In this document: positions 56,346 to 64,000 of the stretch, piece by piece
Layout of the letters: each line of letters opens with the position of its first letter
Numbering within the stretch: the stretch's first letter is position 1
Translations under genes and position numbers: made by a program
The notes under the pieces: model-generated
What the model saw: the letters and a program-made list of their open reading frames with translations, nothing else
Databases searched by the model: none
Told to the model about the DNA's origin: nothing
Assembly (NCBI GenBank): GCA_022457155.1
Contig: JAJGOT010000343.1
Span: forward strand, 142,501 to 206,500
DNA: 64,000 nucleotides
DNA from: Cladopsammia gracilis
Taxonomy: Eukaryota; Cnidaria; Anthozoa; Scleractinia; Dendrophylliidae
Direction of reading: 5' to 3'

Positions 56346-57660
56346 GGACCATTTTGGCCCCTGTAGGACTAATTGCTAAACTATAAATGGCTTCCTTTTT
56401 TAAATCTGGTTTGGCACTATTAAGAGGTTTGCTTTATATTAAAGTAGATCCCCCCCCCCCCCCCCCCCCCCTCCCCCTTTAAAGGGCCTAGATTGGTATT
56501 TAATATGAGGTCTTAAGTAGAGAACCATTTTGGCCCTCTAATTGGGCTATTTTTGGAATTTGATAAGTCTGTTGTGGTACTTCGATCAGTTCAATACAGA
56601 CCATTTGCAGTGTCCCTCTACATGTATAAGTAAATACGTCCCTTCAAAACAGTAAGAAATGACAATATATACGTTAAACAACATAACCATTGGTGTTTAA
56701 TTGTATATAGCTCAAGCATTACACAACATGCTTAATTATCCTCTTTCAGTTTTATGTGGTCTGCTCTATTAGCAATATATTTAACAACATTAATTTTATG
56801 TAATCTGTCCATGTACAGTAACTAAGCTGTATCAAACAATTTCACAACTTTCTATCAACTCTCAAAATATATGATATAAAATTATATTGAAATGAAACCT
56901 GGGCAATGTAATTATACTGTTGCAATACGCAGTATTCGCCCAGCGTACATGATAGTTAATAATAATGAAAGGCCAAATGCGACTCCTATTGGTCAATACG
57001 TTGTATCTTTGACCTTCACAGCATAGTTTAGCTCTTACAAGTACGCCTTTTAAAGACTTCCCTTTCTGTAGGAGATTATGGGAGGCTCCTTGAATATTTC
57101 TCTCAATAATGGTTGCCTTTCTATAATATACCATTTGTTCATTAAAATGGTTTTTAAACTGATTTGGCACAGAAGGGCGGTATTCTGTTAGAAACGGTAA
57201 TATTCTTTGTTTGTTTTCGTTTTTCTTTTCAAACCTGACTTCCGTGATGTTTGACTTCTGACAGTGTTATATCTATGAAGTTATAATCCTTTCTTGGCCC
57301 CTGATGGGTGGCAAGAGGAAAAATGGGTATATTGGAAAGTTTCTGTCGGTTTGAAGTACATTCTAACATCAAAAATGTATTCTTTCTAAAATCTGTGGCC
57401 CAATAGGAGTCGCGTTTGGCCTGTCAATATTATTAACAATAAACGAGGCCCTCATCAAACAAGTTGGTCATCAAAACAATGGGCTGAATCATTATTACAC
57501 GGTAATTATTTTTTGGTCAAAACCTAATCAAACAAAAATTGCAGGGTGGCTGTTTGTGAGTACAGTCTATTATCTTTGCACATGTACATGTATGAAGAAG
57601 GTTTTTTCTTTTCAAGTGGCAATTAAACTTCAAAATGGTCACAACAATAACAGATTAATA
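56346..57660. other. Satellite edge and AT-rich sequence
   Basis: A pure C tract lies at 56,450-56,471. A 102-aa minus frame (56,862-57,170) has no recognisable domain. The segment could contain the 3' untranslated region of the gene that follows on the minus strand. Confidence 0.3.
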
Positions 57661-60600
57661 CTATTTCATATTTGAAAGAACATTTAGCATTGTTGAAACT
57701 GACACTGGGCATTTGTCAGGTAAAATACCCATGAGGGCTAACTCCTTGCACTCTATATTATACATTGCCAATAAAATTACTAGAGCATCACCTATCTTTT
57801 TAGTAGTTACATCGCAAACAATGATTGTTTCTGCCACAACATAAATGAGTCCCTTGCCAAAGAAGTTGGTCATCAAAATAATTGGCTGAAATCTTCTTTT
57901 GATGAGTTCATCCATTGATCCAGTATCCTAAAAGAAAGCAGCATCTTGTTATTACATTATAAAAGAAGATGCCGGTTTTATTAAAATGCTTCCTAAAATG
58001 TTGGACAATGTACTTGGTTGCATCTACATGTTGTACATGTATGTGATGAAATACATTTTATCTTTAATATTCTTGCATATTCTTTTTTCGGGCAAATTCA
58101 AAGACATTTCAATGTTTTTTTTTTAGTAAACGGCTTCAAAATCTTCCCTGTAAACCTATTCAATCTGATAATCAAAATTTTGAGTTTGTTTTAGACAAGA
58201 AACATTATCTAAAAGTTTATAAAATCAATAACATGTACATAAAGACCCTCATTCTTTACAAACCATTAATGAGTAAGGACTTTTCAAGGACTTTTAAGAC
58301 TGTGTGAACATTTACCTTTAGTTAATTATCTTGAAGACAGCATACTGATCCTGTCCATTTTCTGTTGTTTTCTTGTTTGGCTGCTTCATGATCATTGCTA
58401 CTATTTTCAAGGCAGCTCTTTGTTGACATTCTACCACAAAGCAGATAAAAATGTTTATAATATGCAATAACATAGCTTGGCTCTTCTCTTATTACTGCAT
58501 ACCTGTAAACGAAATGCACTTTTCTGGCAGAAAGGAAATCTGAGAAAGGCTTATTAATAAAACAAACTGGTAGGAGGCAACATTTTATGCACCAACATTG
58601 TGTCAGGTATCTGCTCAGTTGTAAACAATATTAAAAAAATCATCAATAAAATTCATAAAAAATACAAAATGATTTATGAATGTTTAATGAGTTTTTATAT
58701 TTGATAAAAATGTGGTTGAACTTTTAGCTCAATTTTCTTGTCAAAAACAAACTTCTTTTCAGTTTCTCCTGGAGTGAAATGCTGTGTCTCTATAAAAAAA
58801 ATTATTTGCTATTATTTGAGAGATACCTCATGTATACAGATAAAGCTGCCATACATGTCTCCTCATCCACACGCAAAATCAGATCATGGTACCAGATACC
58901 AACAGTAAAACTGTTAGTGTCTACCACATAAGGTGTGGTGCCAAGGAAACAGTATAACTTCATGCAAAGTATACCTCCAAGGTAAAGCTTATTGTGCAAA
59001 TTTTGTGCTTTCTCTTCAGGCAATCCACAAAGGAACATAATGTTGAGATATGAGTTATGCATGTATGCATGTATATGTGTACATTGCAGTGTTAGGCTTC
59101 TCACAATAACTTTTTGGGGAGAACTTAAATATTCCAGAATGAATGCAAAATGAAAATTATTGTGCTACTTTATTTTAATACGATGTGTGGTTCAGCGTTC
59201 TTAAAGAATGTGTTCAGTACTGTGGCGTGTAATTGTACAAAACTAACCATTTTTTGTAGTCTCAACTGAAAACTACTTATGCTCTAGTGCTAAACAATTC
59301 AAGAAGTGAAAAAAAAAAAGATTTAAATAAAAAGTAACTCAATTGTACCTTTGACATTACCAAGGCTGACCCTGTTACCTGAAACATAAATAAAAAGGGC
59401 AGGTATAAAACAATAGAGTGAACTGGGAATGCAAGACCACAAAGGTGAAAAACAGAGAAAAAAGTCATAGGTTTTTACAGACAAACCCCTAATTCTTCAT
59501 TTTCCACAAAGCCAAAACGGAACGCCTGACCTGCCATTTCAGCCAATTGTATTGGTGCTATTTTAGTACTGTAGTGTAGTGTTATACCTAATTTGGCATT
59601 TTCCACAAAGCCAAAACAGAACCCCTGACCTACCATTTCAGCCAATTGTATTGGTACTATTTTAGTTATGCGGTTTTTACCTAATTTGGCATTTTCCACA
59701 AAGCCAAAACGGAATCACTGATCTGCTATGTCAGCCAATTGTACTGGTGCTATTTTAGTACTGTGGTGTTCTACCTAGTTTGGCACTTTACTCAAAGCCG
59801 AAATGGAACCCTTAACCTTTCCTAAGGGGTATAATTGTTCCTCCATGGGGGGAGGGGGGGATATTAAATGGAATGGCCCATTTGGAGTAACATTTTGAAA
59901 CAAAATGGCATGGGATGACAATATGTCATGAATCATATTGCCTAAATTTCAAGACTTTTTCATTAACTAAAGGCATTTTCTCGATATCAAATCAAATTCA
60001 CTATACGATTACTTTAGCTTACAATCCCACGCTAGAAAAGATCACTGTAAATTTTAGCTTATTGAATTGGCGTGACATCATTGTTACTAAGCTCGTGTAA
60101 ATTCATTACCTGACTGCTTGAAGAATGTTCATTTGCCAATTTACTTGTTGAAGGAGTTGAAGGAGAACTCTCTTCGCAGGAAGACTTAGGTGCAGGTTGC
60201 TTTGCAGCAGTGCCTTTCGATAAAGCAGACATGGATAACGCGTCATCGGACTTTATATGTTCACTATCCTCGTCGTCACTTTCCGAGTCAATGACTCGAT
60301 TTCTCGTGCTTGAAATAGATGACTTGTCTTCATCTTCTAGACTCTAGAGACAAAAAGAAAACAAATGTTAGCTCTATAAGACGTTATACATACCAATTAA
60401 GCATTAAAATCGGATATTTCTATCTTTTAAATCGAGATTTATCCTTGCAACCATCGAAAACGGGCCGCGCCAGACTAACGGAAACCAACGGTCGATCGAA
60501 AGATTACTGCGCATGCGGAATTAGGTTAATCTCGTTACCAGAGCCTGCGCGAACTTCCCTTGTATCACTTTGTCACGCGATTTTTTGCTATTCTTCCTTT

Positions 60601-61442
60601 ATTATTTTTTTCCGAGCTCTAACCTCAAACATGTAAATGAAATGTTAATTCAAAGATGGAATCTCGCTGACATAACAAAAACAGATGATTTATAAGCATT
60701 AGTTACCACTTGTTTTAACTGCGGAATGGCAAAAAAAATAAACGTATGGCAGTCATTTTTAACATTTTCGCCAATCCGTTTCAATCTTTTCCGTTTTTGA
60801 CTATCCGTACTTTACTAGGAAGTAGTATATATTTTGTGATTTTCTATGGTTTCAAACCATTATTTAGTGGTTCAATTTATTTTCACTAGTTTGTGTGGAA
60901 CAGAATTGCCGAAAATAGCGTGCCTCTAGATATAAGACGAATGAAAATAGCGTCGTATATATTATATTGTGTCCGGCCTTAGAGCAGTAAGCAGAAGTTT
61001 GAATCTATTGAACTAAAAGTGGGTTTTGTGGCAAACTGGCTAGTTTCTTACTGTGACAATGATTTCTTGCCACGTCGACAACGCTTGGCGTTTGTCGGCG
61101 GTCAACACCTCCTGAACATGTCCGCGAACTCTAATCTTGTTAGAGTGGTAAACTGCCCAACATCAATTTCAGCAACTGAAAAGAAAAGAAGCCGACCGAA
61201 AATTAAATTAAAAACAAAACTAACAGGCAAAGAGAAAATAGCTATTATTTCATTCCAATTAAAAGCCACGTGTGCTTCAGTTACATATTGAAACCTGATT
61301 AACAAACAACAATTTCACAGTGCTGCTGGTAAAATAAACACACCTTTGAAAGCTGTGACTATATGCTCTCCTTCAATCCCTTGTTTGCTAAAAGTTTAGC
61401 AATGTCGTCCACTGTCATATCCTCTAGACTCGAACGATCCAT
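57661..61442 (-). CDS. Probable multi-exon gene of unknown function
   Basis: Several coding-like segments with matching splice borders lie on the minus strand. A first exon starts at 61,442 (MDRSSLEDMTVDDIAKLLAN), ends AAAG|GTG at 61,344, and has a frameshift before its end. Another is 60,110-60,343, 78 codons in phase 0, acidic and Ser-rich, with donor CAG|GTAATG. A 30-nt exon is at 59,349-59,378. One up to about 59,030 has NSFTVGIWYHDLILRVDEET and donor ATGAG|GTATC. It joins in phase to 58,322-58,498 (YAVIREEPSYVIAYYKHF). A last segment, 57,661-57,930, follows acceptor TTTTAG and ends with a stop. The start resembles the beginning of SAM-like helical domains. No function is assigned. It may be decayed. 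Confidence 0.4.
59475..59870. repeat. 94-bp satellite, small array
   Basis: About four copies of the unit containing CCATTTCAGCCAATTGTATT and TACCTAATTTGGCATTTTCC. The 74-aa minus frame here is repeat-borne. The array sits inside an intron of the gene described for 57,661-61,442. Confidence 0.85.
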
Positions 61443-62209
61443 TCTTATTAGAAAAAAGAAGCTTTCTTAACTTGACTTGACCTTCTTGTTCTGGCGCGAA
61501 ACTCCCGCGAATGAACTGTCCACGTCGCACGCTTGGTCTTAAGCCAAACACGATACGAAAGTTGATACATAAAAGAGATAACGAAACTGGTTCAAACTAG
61601 ATTTATATGAAAGAGATTTTTGTTAAGGTTAACAGACACCTGTTTATTAAGCGAAAACAAACTACTGTTATCTGTGGAAGGGTAAATGCGGTTGTTGTCA
61701 TGTATAACGCAACCACACGAGTCACGTGTGATAGTATAAACTATTATCATGCAAAGGTGTAGTTAAATGAAGCCGGGACAGTTATATTTCCATTTCTGGG
61801 AGTAAGTTATTATATAATTAGATGAAATACTAGAAAGTTTTAACAAAAGATTAAACTAAAGTGCCAGTCGGCTTAGCAGAATAAAACTAAACAATACGCA
61901 TTCTTCACATAGCGTAAAATGCGTGACTATCTCGACCCTTTGCACTTACGGGGATTGTTTTACTTCATGGATGATTTTAGCGTGATATCAGCGAAAGCGC
62001 GCACTGAAAAATCTATGTTGACACAACCGCTCTCTCCCTATGCGAAAAATTCTCCAATCGGTAATCGACACAATCCAATCGACACAAATTATATATCCGC
62101 GTAAACGTCAAATATTTAATTCTTATAATCTGCAGGTAACAGACCGATTCCTTTATTAGAGCGAGCGGAGAAAAGTAAAATATACCAAACTTTACACTTT
62201 TACGAATCA
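61443..62209. other. Upstream region, no gene
   Basis: Immediately upstream of the presumed start at 61,442 on the minus strand, so a promoter would lie here. No motif is convincing. A 61-aa plus frame at 61,919-62,104 has no recognisable features. Confidence 0.3.
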
Positions 62210-63790
62210 GACACTACAAAAAGCCTAAACAGAACCCCTAACCTGCCATTTCAGCCAATTGCATTGGTGCTATTTTAGTACTGTGGTGTTATACCTAATT
62301 TGGCATTTTCCACAAAGCCAAAACAGAACCCCTAACCTGCCATTTCAGCCAATTGCATTGGTGCTATTTTAGTACTGTGGTGTTATACCTAATTTGGCAT
62401 TTTCCACAAAGCCAAAACAGAACCCCTAACCTGCCATTTCAGCCAATTGTATTGGTGCTATTTCAGTACTGTGGTGTTATACCTAATTTGGCATTTTCCA
62501 CAAAGCCAAAACAGAACCCCTAACCTGCCATTTCAGCCAATTGTATTGGTGCTATTTCAGTACTGTAGTTTTATACCTAGTTTGGCACTTTCCTCAAAGC
62601 CGAAATGGAACCCTTAACCTGCCATTTCAGCCAATTGTATTTGTGCTATTTCAGTACTGTAGTTTTATACCTAGTTTGACACTTTCCTCAAAGCCGAAAT
62701 GGAACCCTTAACCTCCCATTTCAGCCCGTTGTATTGGTGCTTTTTCAGTACTGTGGTGTTAAACCTAATTTGGCATTTTCCACAAAGCCTAAACAGAACC
62801 CCTAACCTGCCATTTCAGCCAATTGTATTGGTGCTATTTCAGTACTGTAGTTTTATACCTAGTTTGGCACTTTCCTCAAAGCCGAAATGGAACCCTTAAC
62901 CTGCCATTTCAGCCAATCGTATTGGTGCTATTTTAGTACTGTGGTGTTATACCTAATTTGGCATTTTACTCAAAGCCGAAATGGAACCCCTGATCTGCCA
63001 TTTCAGCCAATTGTATTGGTGCTATTTTAGTACTGTGGTGTTATACCTAATTTGGCATTTTCCATCAAAGCCGAAATGGAACCCCTGACCTACCATTTCA
63101 GCCAGGTGTATTGGTGCTATTTTAAATCTGCGGTGTTATAGCTAATTTGGCATTTTCCTCAAAGCCAAAACGGAACCCCTAACCTGCCATTTCAGCCAAT
63201 TGTATTGGTGCTATTTCAGTACCGTGGTGTTATACCTAATTTGGCATTTTCCTCAAAGTCGAAACGGAACCTTGACATGCCATTTCAGCCAATTGTATTG
63301 GTGCTATTTTAGCACTGCGGTGTTATAGCTAATTTGGCATTTTCCTCAAAGCCAAAACGGAACCCCTAACCTGCCATTTCAGCCAATTGTATTGGTGCTA
63401 TTTCAGTACCGTGGTGTTATACCTAATTTGGCATTTTCCTCAAAGCCGAAACGGAACCTTGACATGCCACTTCAGTCAATTGTATTGGTGCTATTTTAGT
63501 ACTGTGGTGTTATACCTAATTTGGTATTTTCCTCAAAGCCAAAACGGAACCCCTAACCTGCCATTTCAGCCAATTGTATTGGTGCTATTTCAGTACCGTG
63601 GTGTTATACCTAATTTGGCATTTTCCTCAAAGCCGAAACGGAACCTTGACATGCCATTTCAGCCAATTGTATTGGTGCTATTTTAGTACCGTGGTGTTAT
63701 GCATAATTTGGCACTTTCCACAAAGCCGAAACGGAACCGTTGATATGCCATTTGAGCCAATTATATTGGTGCTATTTTGGTTAAGCGAAA
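62210..63790. repeat. 94-bp satellite, main array
   Basis: About 17 units. CATTTCAGCC recurs at 62,247, 62,341, 62,435 and 62,529, an exact 94-bp period, then with small shifts. Units near 62,600 and 63,200-63,700 form subtypes (CCTAACCTGCC and CTTGACATGCC). Frames of 66-135 aa with repeated YWCYFSTVVL are translations of this satellite, not genes. Confidence 0.9.
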
Positions 63791-64000
63791 ATAGCTTTGA
63801 ATTGGACCCTACTATGATACCTATTTTGGACCTGGGTTGTACCCAACCAGCCATTTGTATAGCTGCTGATTTGGTTCCACAAAACTGGGCTAATTTAGGT
63901 TACATTATAACGTCTGTTTTGGATACTTGCTTTTCCAAATTAGCCTCTGCAAAGGTATCAAAACGGACCCGTTGGGTGTGAATTATACCATTGGGGGCTT
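63791..64000. other. Right edge, decayed satellite
   Basis: Sequence resembling a decayed unit (TTTTGGACCTGGG, TCAAAACGGACCC) runs to the window end. No gene is visible. Confidence 0.35.

Noticed and set aside
62699..63981. Plus frames of 66-135 aa rich in YWCYFSTVVL repeats
   Set aside because: They are the 94-bp satellite read in passing frames; the period is not a multiple of three and units shift frame.

Overview
This window looks like nuclear DNA of an invertebrate animal. My best guess is a cnidarian such as a coral or anemone; that is an inference, because no species-diagnostic gene is present. The grounds are spliced coding exons with GT/AG borders, Penelope-like and Ty3/gypsy-like retroelement fragments, many foldback elements, satellites, and metazoan-type tRNA genes. 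Ordinary protein genes are almost absent. Nearly all of the predicted short reading frames are antisense translations of tRNAs or of repeats.

Positions 1-25,190 hold a diverged array of modules built around tRNA genes, almost all on the minus strand. They are tRNA-Gln (CTG or TTG), tRNA-Gly (TCC), and a tRNA-like family with anticodon TGT. Gln and Gly alternate, separated by recognisable shared spacer modules. The array is broken by insertions: a gag fragment between inverted tRNA-Gly modules (2.4-4.7 kb), a Penelope-like fragment with hammerhead-like motifs (5.1-6.2 kb), several foldback elements, and a broken gene on the minus strand (15.5-18.5 kb). That gene has the Cys-box and His-box of a ubiquitin-specific-protease-like fold, and one of its exons is split by a 922-bp TTAA-flanked element.

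Positions 25,190-55,697 are three near-identical tandem copies of an 8.4-9.8 kb segment. Each copy carries a Penelope-like GIY-YIG fragment, a large foldback and tRNA-Gln/tRNA-Gly genes. Copy 2 has lost about 1.47 kb by recombination between two tRNA-Gln(TTG) modules. Copy 3 is interrupted by a 4,057-bp DNA transposon (47,871-51,927) with perfect 12-bp inverted ends and an 8-bp target duplication. It encodes a Cys-rich, NHL-like and SAP-domain protein with no transposase domain that I can recognise. The paralogous empty site survives in copy 1. This element is the best candidate for an undescribed system.

Positions 55,698-64,000 hold a 111-bp satellite starting exactly where the third copy ends, a probable multi-exon minus-strand gene of unknown function (57.7-61.4 kb), and two arrays of a 94-bp satellite, one inside that gene's span and one at the right edge.

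No computation was run. tRNA structures, splice joins, repeat periods and element ends were read by eye.
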